Shown: positions 1 to 8,892 of the stretch, piece after piece | Position numbering within the stretch: the stretch's first letter is position 1 | Layout of the letters: the number at the start of each line of letters is the position of its first letter | Assembly: GCA_027492485.1 (NCBI GenBank) | Contig: JAPUER010000060.1 | Span: 109,915-173,914 of the forward strand | Length of the DNA stretch: 64,000 nucleotides | Origin: Betaproteobacteria bacterium | GTDB taxonomy: Bacteria > Pseudomonadota > Gammaproteobacteria > Burkholderiales > Casimicrobiaceae | Direction: 5' to 3' | Notes under the pieces: generated by a model | Database searches by the model: none | The model's input: the letters and a program-made list of their open reading frames with translations, nothing else | Told to the model about the DNA's origin: nothing | Position numbers and translations under genes: made by a program

Positions 1-2265
1 TATCCAGGCCTCCTCAAGCCCGAGCCCCGCGCCCCAGTTGGCCAGGCCTTTGAGGAAATACTCGTTGTAACCACGCTCGGAGAAGAAGCCGGGAATGCCG
101 GCGCTGCTGAGCGACTTGTTGCTGCGGCGCTCGAACACCGCCGGTGCGCGATCGCCGGCCGCCCGGATCACCGTGAATTCCGGCAGGTCGATGCCGAGCA
201 GTTGCGACTTGATGAAGTTGTACGCGCGCTTCGCGGGCTCCTGCTGCAGCAGCGTGTCGCGCACCTGGCGCACCAGTTCGGCATCCTGCGGGAACGGCGA
301 TTTGTAGGCGCCAATTTTCAGCAACTCTTCGAGATGGCCGATCAATTGCTTGCGCGTATCGTTCGATACGTCCGGCGGCAGGCCAGCCAGCCAGTCGCCA
401 CCGACATAGTTCTTGACGAACTCGTCCTTCACCCGCGCGCTGTCGTACATCATCAGGTAGGCCTTCAACGCCTCGTAGCTCGCCTCGGTCTTGTTGGCCG
501 CGGCAGCGCGCAGTCGCGAATGCACCCGCGCGGCGATGCGCGGCATCAGGCTGTCTTCGAGCAGGCGCTGATAGACGGCCTGCGCCGCAGTGTCGAGTTT
601 TGGTCCCTGGAACAGCCCGTAGCGGTAGCGCCACGGCGGATTGTTGAAGTCGAATTTCGAACTATGGGCGGCATCGCGTGCCTGATTGAGCGCGACCAGC
701 AGCGCCGGCGCATCCTCGCTGGGTGCTGGTGAAATGCCGGTGACCGTTTCCCGCAGCGCGTCGGCCTTGGTGCCGACCTCGGCGATGTAGTCGCTGTTAT
801 TGCCATAGCTGACCCACCAGGCGATGTTGGCCCAGACGAAGGCCACGCCGCAGGCGGCCATGCCGGCCCAGCGCAGCCAGCGCATGCGCCGTTCCATCGC
901 CACGTTGCGGCCGGCAATGAAGTGTTCCTTGAAGATGACTTTTTGCAGCAAGTCCTGCAGAAAGTAGCTCTTGCCGGTGCCGGCGGACACCTCGCTGGCA
1001 CGGACCCGCGAGGCGACCCGGAAGGTGCGCTGCATGGCGCCGAGCACGCGGTCGAACGGCGTGCCTTCCTGCGTGCCCGAAGTGAAGTACACGCCGCGCA
1101 GCATCGGCTGCTCGGAAAACTTCGATTCGCTGAATACGGCGCCGAGCAAACGCGACAACACGTCGCGGATACCGGCAAGCTGCTGCGGAAGCGTGTAGGC
1201 CAGCGCGCGGCGAGACAGGTCCGGCTCGTCCAGCAAACGCTGCTGCATGCCGTCGTTGAGGCGCTTGTAAAGCAGATCGAACTCGCGGGCAAACGCTTCG
1301 CGAACGGCGATCGGCTCCGTCGCGTTCGGGTCGTAGGGCAGCGTGAAGCCCCACACCTGGGCGCGATCTTCGCGTGTGTAGTTGAGGAAGTATTCGTTGA
1401 AGCCGGACAACAAGTCCGTCTTGGTGACCAGCACGTACACCGGAAACTGCACGCCGAGCCCTTCGCGAAGCTCATTGAGGCGCGCTTTCAGCGTGGCGGC
1501 ATGCACCTCGCGTTCCTGCGTCGTCATCTGCAGCAGGTCGGCCACCGAGACGGTCAGCAGCACGCCATTCAACGGCTGCCGAGGGCGGAATTTCCTGAGC
1601 AGGCCGAGGAAACCCTGCCACTCGGCACGGTCAACCGCTTCGTTGCTTTCCTGCGTGGTGTAACGACCGGCGGTATCGATCAACACCGCCTCGTTGGTAA
1701 ACCACCAGTCACAGTTGCGGGTGCCGCCGATGCCGCGGATGGCGGCCTTGCCGAACTGCTCGGCCAGCGGGAAGGTGAGCCCGGCGTTGACCAGCGCAGT
1801 TGTCTTGCCCGAACCCGGCGCGCCGATGAAGGCGTACCACGGCAACTGATATACGTACTGCTTCGAGAGCCCGGACAGAAAACCGCCCTTCTCGTTGCTG
1901 CTGAAGCGCGTTTTCTTCAGGATTTCGGACGCATCCTTGAATCGCTTGTTGAGCTCTGCAACTTCTTCCGCGCCGGCCGCCGCATCGCCGGGTTTGGCGG
2001 TGCTTTGCATCTTCGCCAGTTGGCTCAGCAGCGCGGCGTTGACGTTGCGTTCGCGCCACCAGCGCAGCAGCAGCTTGATCAGCCATAGCGCCCAGATGAC
2101 GCCGATGATCGACCAGCGCACCCAGACCGGCGCCAGCGGCCGGAACTCGCCGATCGACACCATGGGGCCGACCAGCCAGACGATCGCCGACAGGATCAGC
2201 AGCAACAGGATGGTCAGCGTCGTCCGGTTGAACAGTTTGCGGAAAATTATGCGCAGGTAATACAT
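1..2265 (-). CDS. tssM: TssM (IcmF/VasK) T6SS inner-membrane protein, 3' end beyond window
   Basis: This is the membrane-complex core of the T6SS, spanning the inner membrane and reaching across the periplasm. The visible 755 codons read without interruption from the ATG at 2265 to the left edge, so the C-terminal periplasmic part is missing from the window. Two hydrophobic segments lie near residues 17-33 and 48-66. A Walker A motif, GAPGSGKTT, sits at about 148-156, followed by a Walker B-like VLIDTAG. A third membrane segment near residues 462-480 leads into the periplasmic region. The start codon overlaps the tssL stop as TGATG, showing translational coupling in a tssK-tssL-tssM order. 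Family members are about 1100-1300 residues. The P-loop looks intact, so ATP binding is possible. Certain as to family; only the C-terminus is unseen. Confidence 0.96.
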   Translation of the reverse strand, partial: MYYLRIIFRKLFNRTTLTILLLLILSAIVWLVGPMVSIGEFRPLAPVWVRWSIIGVIWALWLIKLLLRWWRERNVNAALLSQLAKMQSTAKPGDAAAGAEEVAELNKRFKDASEILKKTRFSSNEKGGFLSGLSKQYVYQLPWYAFIGAPGSGKTTALVNAGLTFPLAEQFGKAAIRGIGGTRNCDWWFTNEAVLIDTAGRYTTQESNEAVDRAEWQGFLGLLRKFRPRQPLNGVLLTVSVADLLQMTTQEREVHAATLKARLNELREGLGVQFPVYVLVTKTDLLSGFNEYFLNYTREDRAQVWGFTLPYDPNATEPIAVREAFAREFDLLYKRLNDGMQQRLLDEPDLSRRALAYTLPQQLAGIRDVLSRLLGAVFSESKFSEQPMLRGVYFTSGTQEGTPFDRVLGAMQRTFRVASRVRASEVSAGTGKSYFLQDLLQKVIFKEHFIAGRNVAMERRMRWLRWAGMAACGVAFVWANIAWWVSYGNNSDYIAEVGTKADALRETVTGISPAPSEDAPALLVALNQARDAAHSSKFDFNNPPWRYRYGLFQGPKLDTAAQAVYQRLLEDSLMPRIAARVHSRLRAAAANKTEASYEALKAYLMMYDSARVKDEFVKNYVGGDWLAGLPPDVSNDTRKQLIGHLEELLKIGAYKSPFPQDAELVRQVRDTLLQQEPAKRAYNFIKSQLLGIDLPEFTVIRAAGDRAPAVFERRSNKSLSSAGIPGFFSERGYNEYFLKGLANWGAGLGLEEAWI

Positions 2266-3608
2266 CACTGTTTCCCCTGCGCGGCGTTCAGTTCGCGGTC
2301 GCGCTCGGTCGGCGGGATCAGCAGTACAACTTCGACACGGCGATTGCGTGCCTTGCCCTCAGTCGTGGCGTTGCTGTCGATCGGCTCGGACTCGGCCTTG
2401 CCCTGCGCGCGGGTGCGGCGCTTGTCGGTGAGACGGGCGTCGATCATGTCGCGCACGACTTCCGCCCGCGCCTGCGACAGTTCGAAGTTGGACGGGAAGC
2501 GACGGACACCGCGTATCGGCACGTTATCGGTGTGTCCGGTGATCTGCACGGCGCCCGGCACTGCATTCAGGGCATCCGCCACACGCTGAATGACGATCAG
2601 GTAGCGCGGCTTGACGTCGATCTGGCCGCTATCGAACATGCCATCGCCGCGCAAAATGATGATGCTGCGATCGGCCAGATCGTTGACGTCCACCAAACCT
2701 TCGCGGATTTCCGGTTCGAGGAACTGCGCCAGTCGCCGGGTGGGGGCGGGTTGCGGTTTGATCGCCTGCGCCTTCGGTGGCCGGATCGAATTGAGCGCGC
2801 TGAACACGCCGCTCGATTTGTCGGCGATGAAGAAGTAGTAGAGAAAGAAGATGCCGGTCAGCAATAACAATGTGGCGCCGGCGGTGATCCAGAGCGGCAG
2901 GAACCCCCAGCGCGACTTGCCGTCGGGCTCGGCGCCCTGCCAGTGCAGCGACAGCGCCTTCGAATGCTCGCCCCGGGCGCCGTTGATGATTTCGACCAGT
3001 CGCCGGCGCAGCGTTTCCAGTTGCGAGCGGCCATTGTCGACCACGCCAAAGCGCCCCTCGAAGCCGAGCGCAATGCAGACCGCCATCATCTCGATAAGGT
3101 CGATGTGCTTTTTCGGATCCTGCACCAGGCGGGCAAGCACCTGGAAGAACTTCTCGCCGCCCCAGGTCTCGTTGTGGAAGGTCACCAGCAGCGAATGCCG
3201 CGACCACTGACCACCCCCGCCCCAGGGCGTCTTGGCGGCAGTCTCGTCGAGCGCCGTGCACAGCGCGTAGCGGGCCGCGATCAGCGTTTCCGGCGGAACC
3301 TGCGATTCGCGGGCGCGGCGCTCGAAGAGCTGCACCTGCTCGACCAGATAGTTGCGCAACTGCTCGGGGTCGGGATGGTGCGGCGTCACTCGGATTTGCG
3401 GGATCAGATTGAGCAGCGGATTGGCAGCCACCGCCAGCGAGTTTGCACCGCTCAAAATCTCCGGCAGGTCGGCCGCGACTTGCGGCTCACCGATCGCCGG
3501 CGGTGCATCCGGCGCCGGGGCGCCGGCGGGTGCAGCCACGCCGACCGGCACGGCGCCGGGCGCGGCGGCGAGAATGGCAAATGGATCAAGGTTGGCGGGA
3601 GTCGTCAT
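2265..3608 (-). CDS. tssL: TssL (DotU/ImpK) with C-terminal OmpA-like peptidoglycan-binding domain
   Basis: This is the second inner-membrane subunit of the T6SS membrane complex, 447 aa from the ATG at 3608. That ATG overlaps the tssK stop as ATGA; a GTG-type start 5 codons upstream is less likely. The N-terminal DotU domain spans about residues 60-230 (PHHPDPEQLRNYLVEQVQLF, then DETAAKTPWG). A single membrane anchor lies near 245-268 (ATLLLLTGIFFLYYFF). A C-terminal OmpA domain follows from about 310, with ITGHTDNVPI and an NFELSQARA helix. This makes it an evolved TssL that can grip peptidoglycan itself, so a separate TagL is unnecessary. No TagL or TssJ is seen nearby. The product should sit in the inner membrane, with its cytoplasmic domain contacting TssK. 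Confidence 0.96.
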   Translation of the reverse strand: MTTPANLDPFAILAAAPGAVPVGVAAPAGAPAPDAPPAIGEPQVAADLPEILSGANSLAVAANPLLNLIPQIRVTPHHPDPEQLRNYLVEQVQLFERRARESQVPPETLIAARYALCTALDETAAKTPWGGGGQWSRHSLLVTFHNETWGGEKFFQVLARLVQDPKKHIDLIEMMAVCIALGFEGRFGVVDNGRSQLETLRRRLVEIINGARGEHSKALSLHWQGAEPDGKSRWGFLPLWITAGATLLLLTGIFFLYYFFIADKSSGVFSALNSIRPPKAQAIKPQPAPTRRLAQFLEPEIREGLVDVNDLADRSIIILRGDGMFDSGQIDVKPRYLIVIQRVADALNAVPGAVQITGHTDNVPIRGVRRFPSNFELSQARAEVVRDMIDARLTDKRRTRAQGKAESEPIDSNATTEGKARNRRVEVVLLIPPTERDRELNAAQGKQ

Positions 3609-4939
3609 GCGCGAATCGCCCAAAATTCAAGCTTCAGACCGGGCCAGTCGCCGGCGATGTGCATCGCCAGGCCGCCCGAGCGTTCCAGCCCGCGCCAGAA
3701 CTCGCTGGCAGTATCGAGTTCGAAATAATTGTTGCCCGCGTGATACGGAATCTGACGCGGGGCCACCGGCAGCGGCCGCAGGCCAACCCCCGGCAAATGC
3801 AGGTTGACCAGATCGCGGATTTTTTCCACCGGACCGATCTTGACCTGGGTCGGGAACAGCTTGCGCACCTGCTCGCCCGGCAATTCGGACGCCACGGCGA
3901 GCACGAACGCCGCGCTCTTGATGAGTTCCTTGTCGGCAATCACCGCCACGCGAACGCCGTAGGCGCGCTCTAGCAGTTCGATCTGGAAGGCGTTTTGCTC
4001 GAGCACCATCGACAGCGACCGCCGCAAATCGTGCATCAGCGGCGTGAAGCACCCAGCCAGATCGTCGTGGTTGTAGACGGCATAGTCCGACGGCCGGCGG
4101 CTGTCGCGGGTGAACGTCGTGAAATCGCCGGCGAGCGCCAGCAGCTCGGCATACATGCGCTCGGGATGCAGGGTGCGCAGTTGCGACATGTGCACCACCA
4201 GCGGCTCATAGCGGTTGACCAGTTGCAGCATCAGGAAATCGGCGATCTCCGATACGCCGCCCTTGCCCGGCGCCGACAGCCGCGCGGCAATCGCCTCGCC
4301 GCGGTGATGCAGGAGACCGGCCAGTTCGCGCAGGAAGCCGGACAGCACTGCGCTTTCGTGCGCGGCGACCACCGGCGGGATGAAGGATTCCCCCAATGCC
4401 ACCGAGAGATCGTTGCGACGCTCGACGACGTGGCAGACGCCGAGCGTCATCCAGCCTTCGGGGACTTCGCCTTCGGGCAACAGCCGCAGGCGCGGCTGTC
4501 CGGTCTGGATCGGCGCCGGCTCGCCGGCGACCGAATTGTGATCGGGCGTTTCTTCCTCGATGACGTTGTAGCGTGCCAGCGAGCGCGCATCGTCGTCGAA
4601 CGAAACCTCTTCGCTGCCCGGCCGATAGACCGGCAGGCAGAGGTACATGCGCTTGCCCTTCAGCGTTTCCGGAATTTCGATCGCCTTGGGCGGCTCGTTC
4701 GGATCGGGAAAGGAAAAGGTCGTGCCATCCGGCATCACACCGCTGGCTCGCGCGATCGCCACCTTGCCGATGGCCAGCGACGTGGCATCGAGCGCGAGCG
4801 TATGGAATCCCCAGTAATGTCCCTCGGACGCGAGCCCGCGCTGGTGCTGCGAAAACTCGCGAAAGCGCTCGGCCTGCTGAAAGTGCTGTGGCCGCAGGAA
4901 CATCCCTTCCGACCACACCACGCGACTGCGATCACCCAT
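3605..4939 (-). CDS. tssK: TssK baseplate protein
   Basis: TssK trimers connect the T6SS baseplate to TssL/TssM. The 444-aa product begins MGDRSRVVWSEGMFLRPQHF, which is the characteristic TssK opening (VxWxEGxFLxPQHFQ). Length fits the family at about 445 aa. An in-frame TTG lies one codon upstream, but the ATG at 4939 is preferred because GGGGGC precedes it. Its end overlaps tssL by four bases (ATGA). A gene for a small helical protein lies immediately upstream, at the place where tssJ is often found. Cytoplasmic; no signal or membrane segments are seen. Confidence 0.96.
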   Translation of the reverse strand: MGDRSRVVWSEGMFLRPQHFQQAERFREFSQHQRGLASEGHYWGFHTLALDATSLAIGKVAIARASGVMPDGTTFSFPDPNEPPKAIEIPETLKGKRMYLCLPVYRPGSEEVSFDDDARSLARYNVIEEETPDHNSVAGEPAPIQTGQPRLRLLPEGEVPEGWMTLGVCHVVERRNDLSVALGESFIPPVVAAHESAVLSGFLRELAGLLHHRGEAIAARLSAPGKGGVSEIADFLMLQLVNRYEPLVVHMSQLRTLHPERMYAELLALAGDFTTFTRDSRRPSDYAVYNHDDLAGCFTPLMHDLRRSLSMVLEQNAFQIELLERAYGVRVAVIADKELIKSAAFVLAVASELPGEQVRKLFPTQVKIGPVEKIRDLVNLHLPGVGLRPLPVAPRQIPYHAGNNYFELDTASEFWRGLERSGGLAMHIAGDWPGLKLEFWAIRA

Positions 4940-4956
4940 CAATAGCCCCCAGTGTG

Positions 4957-5346
4957 TCAGAACGATTGCACGACCTCAATATTATGCTCGACAGCTTTTT
5001 TGTAGCTCTCCGCCTTCTTCTTCAGATCTGCCACCACCTTGGTGTAGCGCTCGACGGCGGACGTCACTTTCGGTACCGCTTGCGCAATGGTCGCGATCAG
5101 TGCCGGCAAGTCGCCGTCGGACGCCTGATCGGCGCCGTCGGATAGCGTCTTCACCGCTTCCGCCAGATCCGCTTTCGCCTGCTCGACCAGCTCGCGAATC
5201 TCTTCGTAGTCCTTGCGCGCCTGATTGACGGTCTGGATGTTGTCATCCAGCAGCTTGCACGCCTTGTCCATCTTTTCGTTGGCTTTGTCGACAAAGGACT
5301 TGGTGTCCTCAATCGTCCTTGCCATGCTGTCGGTCATGTCTGCCAC
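4957..5346 (-). CDS. Small all-helical protein of unknown function in the tssK operon
   Basis: I do not recognise a family for this 129-aa protein. It is rich in Lys, Glu, Asp and Ala with heptad-like spacing (TIEDTKSFVDKANEKMDKAC, then KDYEEIRELVEQAKADLAEA), so a long antiparallel helical bundle or coiled coil is likely. There is no signal peptide, lipobox or membrane segment, which argues against a TssJ lipoprotein despite its position before tssK. The GTG at 5346 is chosen because GGAGC lies about 7-11 nt upstream; an ATG three codons later (5337) is the alternative. It sits 12 nt after the HEAT-protein gene and 17 nt before tssK, so it is almost certainly cotranscribed. An accessory, chaperone or baseplate-associated role is inference only. 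Confidence 0.75.
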   Translation of the reverse strand: MADMTDSMARTIEDTKSFVDKANEKMDKACKLLDDNIQTVNQARKDYEEIRELVEQAKADLAEAVKTLSDGADQASDGDLPALIATIAQAVPKVTSAVERYTKVVADLKKKAESYKKAVEHNIEVVQSF

Positions 5347-5358
5347 GTTAGTGCTCCA

Positions 5359-6480
5359 TCATGGCGCTGCGGGCTGCTCGATGGGCGAGCCAGTCAGCAG
5401 TTCATGGGTTTTTGCCAATACCTTGCGTAACGCCTCGCTGGCCTCCGGAAAGCGGAGCACCAGCGCGCGCGCTGCCGCCGTGAATTCCTTCGCATGCAGG
5501 GTCAGCAGCATGCAGTGCGCCGCCACGGCGCGGTCCGGTGCGCTGGCCACGCGCGCCACCATGCGTTTGAATGGCAATTGCGCAGCCGACGGCTGCAACT
5601 GCACCAGCACACGGCAGAGCGCTTCTTCGCGTTCGGGGTCGTCGGTGTTTTCCAGCGAGCGGCTCAGGTCCGCCGCCACCGGCTTTGCCAGCGGGCCAAG
5701 CGAACCCAGCGCATCCAGTGCCGCACGCCAATGCGCGGCGTCGGTGGCGTCGACGGCGACGCGCAGCAAGGCATTGAGCGATGCGTTGCTGGCGCCAAGG
5801 CGCGTCAGCGCGGCGTAGGCAGCAACCCCTGCCGGCACCAGCGGCACGTCCTTCACTCCTCGCAGCACGAATTGTTCGACGGCGCGCTTGCGTTCGCTGA
5901 CCTCACCGGCACTGGTGACCAGCGCAGCCAGCGCTTCGCTCGTCCACTCTGCCGGGTTGACGGATGCCACCGCAGCGGCGATCTCCGCCGCCGGCGCGGT
6001 GCCTGCCAGTGCGAGCGCAAGCGCCGCGATCTTGCGCGCCGGCACTTCGCTATGTATGAGCAGATCCGCAATCCCGGCAAACGCTTGCGGCGGCACCCGC
6101 TGTTGCCGGTAGAGCGCATGCGTCGCGGCGATGCGGACCTGCACGTCGTGTCCGGCGCCGGTCAACCCGGCCAGACACGCCAGGGCCGGGTCGCCGACCT
6201 GTTCGCGTCCGGCACCGCCGAGGGCGGTCGCCGCAATGCGCAGCGCGAGTGCATCGTCAGCGCACAGCGTGGCGCAGTGCACCACGTCGTCGACACATTC
6301 GTTGAGCGGCGCAGCCGGTTGCACGGCCTGTGCCAGCGCGCGCAAGCGCGTGGCAGGATCGGCCGCGCGCAATTGCTCGCGCAACACCGCCGCCGGCCAG
6401 ATCGAAACTGTAGGCGACGGCGATGCTGCCGAGTCGGCAGCGCCTGCCGTGGCCGGTACCTGGGGGATGTTGTCGCTCAT
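5359..6480 (-). CDS. HEAT-like repeat protein between vgrG and tssK
   Basis: The protein has 373 aa, is very Ala/Leu-rich and consists of repeated helical pairs such as LRAADPATRLRALAQAVQPA and RIAATHALYRQQRVPPQAFA. This is the look of a HEAT/armadillo-type solenoid. The last 30 residues are more polar. No catalytic motif, signal peptide or membrane span is visible. It starts 13 nt downstream of vgrG and is followed after 12 nt by the small helical protein, so it belongs to the vgrG-to-tssM transcription unit. HEAT-type proteins in T6SS loci are often scaffolds or adaptors. An adaptor for loading VgrG or its cargo fits the position but is inferred. Confidence 0.75.
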   Translation of the reverse strand: MSDNIPQVPATAGAADSAASPSPTVSIWPAAVLREQLRAADPATRLRALAQAVQPAAPLNECVDDVVHCATLCADDALALRIAATALGGAGREQVGDPALACLAGLTGAGHDVQVRIAATHALYRQQRVPPQAFAGIADLLIHSEVPARKIAALALALAGTAPAAEIAAAVASVNPAEWTSEALAALVTSAGEVSERKRAVEQFVLRGVKDVPLVPAGVAAYAALTRLGASNASLNALLRVAVDATDAAHWRAALDALGSLGPLAKPVAADLSRSLENTDDPEREEALCRVLVQLQPSAAQLPFKRMVARVASAPDRAVAAHCMLLTLHAKEFTAAARALVLRFPEASEALRKVLAKTHELLTGSPIEQPAAP

Positions 6481-6492
6481 CGTGCGGCCAAC

Positions 6493-8868
6493 CTAAACGA
6501 TGTTGCCTATGCCCGGGGTGTACAGCGGCGACACCAGCGACGTGGTGGTGACGACGCCGGCAACGTTGAGCATGCCTGCGATATTGACCACGCCGACCAG
6601 GTTGATCACGCCGGCAGTGATGGTGACCGACGCCGACGTAACCGTCACGGCGCCGCCCGCACTGACCGCGACCGCCGCACCGGCGCTTAGCGTGATCGCC
6701 GCACCCGCCTGAATACTTACGGCACCGCCGACTTGCGTCGAACTCATGCCGCCGACCTTGAGCGAGTGCGCGCCAGCCACTTCGGTACTGTCGATACCGC
6801 CGATTTGCGCCGATCGTTTGCCGCCGATGGTTTCCGTCTGCATACCGACGATCTTGGTGGTATCGGTGCCCATGACAGTCGCCTTGCGCGTCATGCAGGT
6901 CTCGGAGTACTGGGCCGCCCCCATGACGTTGTAGCGAGCGGCGGAATACGACGCGGTGCCGGCGATCAGCGTCTTGTCGTTGCCGATAACGGTGTTGGAG
7001 CGGCCACCCATCACCATATTGGTCTGGCTGCCGCTGATCGAGTTGGATTCATCGCCGCCGACCGAGACGGTGTGACCGCCGGAGATGGTTTCGACGTGGC
7101 TACCCCCGGTCTTTTCCTTCAATTCGCCGCCGATGTTCTGCGTGCGACTGCCGTCGACCATGTTGCTCTGCGAGCCATTGACCGTGGTGTCCTGGTTGGA
7201 TTTGACGTTGAACGTCTCGTTGCCTTCCACCTGAATGCTCTGGTTGCCCTTGACAACGTGGCGATCGTCGTTGGCCACGAAACGGTCGTCGTCGTGTCCG
7301 ATGCGCGTGGCGCGGTCGTGACCGACCATGCGCGATTCGTCGGCTTCGACCACGGTGTCGAGATTGCGCTGGGCATGGATATAGAGCTGTTCCTTGCCCT
7401 TGAGATCTTCCATCCGGATCTCGTTGAAATCGGTCGGCCCGCCGCCCTTGGTAGAGCGCGACTTGATGCCGCTTGCGGTCTTGTTTTCCGGCAGTGCATA
7501 GGGCGGCATCTGGTCGGCGTTATAGACGCGGCCGGTGATCATCGGGTAGTCCGGGTCGCCGCCGATGAAGTCGACGATAACTTCCTGACCGATGCGCGGA
7601 ATGTGGATGAAGCCCCACTTGTCGCCCGCCCAGGGCTGGCTCACACGCACCCAGCAACTGCTGTTTTCGTCCTTGTGGTCGTAGCGGTCCCAGAAGAAGT
7701 GCACCTTCACGCGACCGTACTTGTCGGTGTAGATCTCCTCGCCGGCGGGGCCGACCACCACCGCCGTCTGCGGGCCATAAGTGCGCGGCTTCGGCGTCAA
7801 TAGCTGCGGCTTGTATGGCATGGTGGTGGGTTGCGACGTCACCATGATGCCCCAGTCGGCGTCGCCCTCGCCGGAACCGGACGACATCTGTGCGTTGTCG
7901 CGGAAAAAGTAAGTGGCGGCGACCGACAGGTATTCGCGGTTCTGGTCCGCCCGCGGGCAGCGCTCCAGGTTGAAGCGGTAGCCGGGCGCCATCGTGCGCA
8001 CCGTCGTATGCCCCTGGGTGCGTTCGTGCTCCGCCACCAGCATGTCCATGCGTTGCGCCGCGTAGTTGTCGCCGTCGGCATGTTTGATGTAGCCGCCGGG
8101 CCACTCGTAATGCTGATAGTTGTCGTGCGCATGCCCCATCGGATTGGCGCGCTTGGTCTTGAGATCCGCCTTCGGACGCTCGAAGTCGTAGTCGTCGGCG
8201 AAATACTCGCCGGAATCGACCTCCTCGCGCACCAGCCAGCTGTTGAAATGCTCTTCGTCGGCCATGGTGGTGGCATCGGTGCCGTAATACTTGATGTTCG
8301 GCTTGATCGGAAGCGCTGCGTGCGACGACATGTCGTCGGCCATCACCAGCGTATGGCGGCCGGCCGCATGCTCGAAGTAAAAATAAATGCCTTCATGCTC
8401 CATCAGGCGCATGACGAAATTCATGTCGGATTCCTGATACTGGACGCAATATTCCCACTGGCGGTAGGTCTTGGTCAGCTTTTTGGTGATCGGGTGACCG
8501 TAACGGGCAAGCACCTCGTTGATGATGTCGGGCACTTTTTTGAACTGGAAGATGCGGCAGTCGCTGCGACGGCTCGCCAGCCACAGCCAGGGGCGCAAGC
8601 GCGCGACGTATACAAGGTGCAAACCTTCGCGTCCGGCGCTGCCGAAACGCGTGCAGATGCCGTTGAAATAGCGGACGCTGCCGCTCTTCTCGGTTTCGAC
8701 CTTGAGCGTGAAATCCTTGCCCAGTACCGATTTGGCGCTGAGGCCGGACTGCTTGCTGTGCAGGATCACTTCCAGCTCGAACGGCTCCGAGAGTGCCTCG
8801 GTGCCCGTCATCTGCCGGAACCACACCGCGTCCCCCAATGGCGTCGTAATGTCTACCAGGCGTTCCAT
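6493..8868 (-). CDS. vgrG: VgrG (TssI) spike protein
   Basis: This is the trimeric puncturing spike on top of the Hcp tube, 791 aa. The N-terminal gp27-like domain starts at MERLVDITTPLGDAVWFRQM and contains the conserved SDMNFVMRLMEHEGIYFYFE. The gp5-like OB fold has HFFWDRYDHKDENSSCWVRV and the signature IPRIGQEVIVDFIGGDPDYP. The tail from about residue 520 is a long beta-helix of VxGNxSxxVxG-type repeats that ends in a hydrophobic Ala/Val/Gly-rich run (AGAAITLSAGAAVAVSAGG) and then TPGIGNIV. No fused effector domain is present, so it should carry separate cargo. Spacing from the upstream gene is 24 nt. AAGGAC lies upstream of the ATG. Confidence 0.97.
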   Translation of the reverse strand: MERLVDITTPLGDAVWFRQMTGTEALSEPFELEVILHSKQSGLSAKSVLGKDFTLKVETEKSGSVRYFNGICTRFGSAGREGLHLVYVARLRPWLWLASRRSDCRIFQFKKVPDIINEVLARYGHPITKKLTKTYRQWEYCVQYQESDMNFVMRLMEHEGIYFYFEHAAGRHTLVMADDMSSHAALPIKPNIKYYGTDATTMADEEHFNSWLVREEVDSGEYFADDYDFERPKADLKTKRANPMGHAHDNYQHYEWPGGYIKHADGDNYAAQRMDMLVAEHERTQGHTTVRTMAPGYRFNLERCPRADQNREYLSVAATYFFRDNAQMSSGSGEGDADWGIMVTSQPTTMPYKPQLLTPKPRTYGPQTAVVVGPAGEEIYTDKYGRVKVHFFWDRYDHKDENSSCWVRVSQPWAGDKWGFIHIPRIGQEVIVDFIGGDPDYPMITGRVYNADQMPPYALPENKTASGIKSRSTKGGGPTDFNEIRMEDLKGKEQLYIHAQRNLDTVVEADESRMVGHDRATRIGHDDDRFVANDDRHVVKGNQSIQVEGNETFNVKSNQDTTVNGSQSNMVDGSRTQNIGGELKEKTGGSHVETISGGHTVSVGGDESNSISGSQTNMVMGGRSNTVIGNDKTLIAGTASYSAARYNVMGAAQYSETCMTRKATVMGTDTTKIVGMQTETIGGKRSAQIGGIDSTEVAGAHSLKVGGMSSTQVGGAVSIQAGAAITLSAGAAVAVSAGGAVTVTSASVTITAGVINLVGVVNIAGMLNVAGVVTTTSLVSPLYTPGIGNIV

Positions 8869-8892
8869 TCAACCGGTCCTTTATTGGTGGGT

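Noticed and set aside
922-2088. Long plus-strand frame opposite tssM (and similar ones opposite other genes)
   Set aside because: Such frames are Arg/His/Gln-rich antisense readings typical of high-GC genes. They lack recognisable domains and ribosome sites.
1-2265. Apparent broken tssM, because several medium-length open frames on both strands overlap here
   Set aside because: Reading the minus strand from the ATG at 2265 gives 755 uninterrupted codons with TssM motifs to the window edge. The other frames are high-GC shadows.
4985-5000. CAGCTTTTTT in the small helical-protein gene as an element end
   Set aside because: It encodes part of the KKAVE helix. No GTCGAC dyad is at the expected distance.
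4957-5346. 129-aa protein as TssJ
   Set aside because: It has no signal peptide, no lipobox and an all-helical composition, whereas TssJ is a beta-sandwich lipoprotein.
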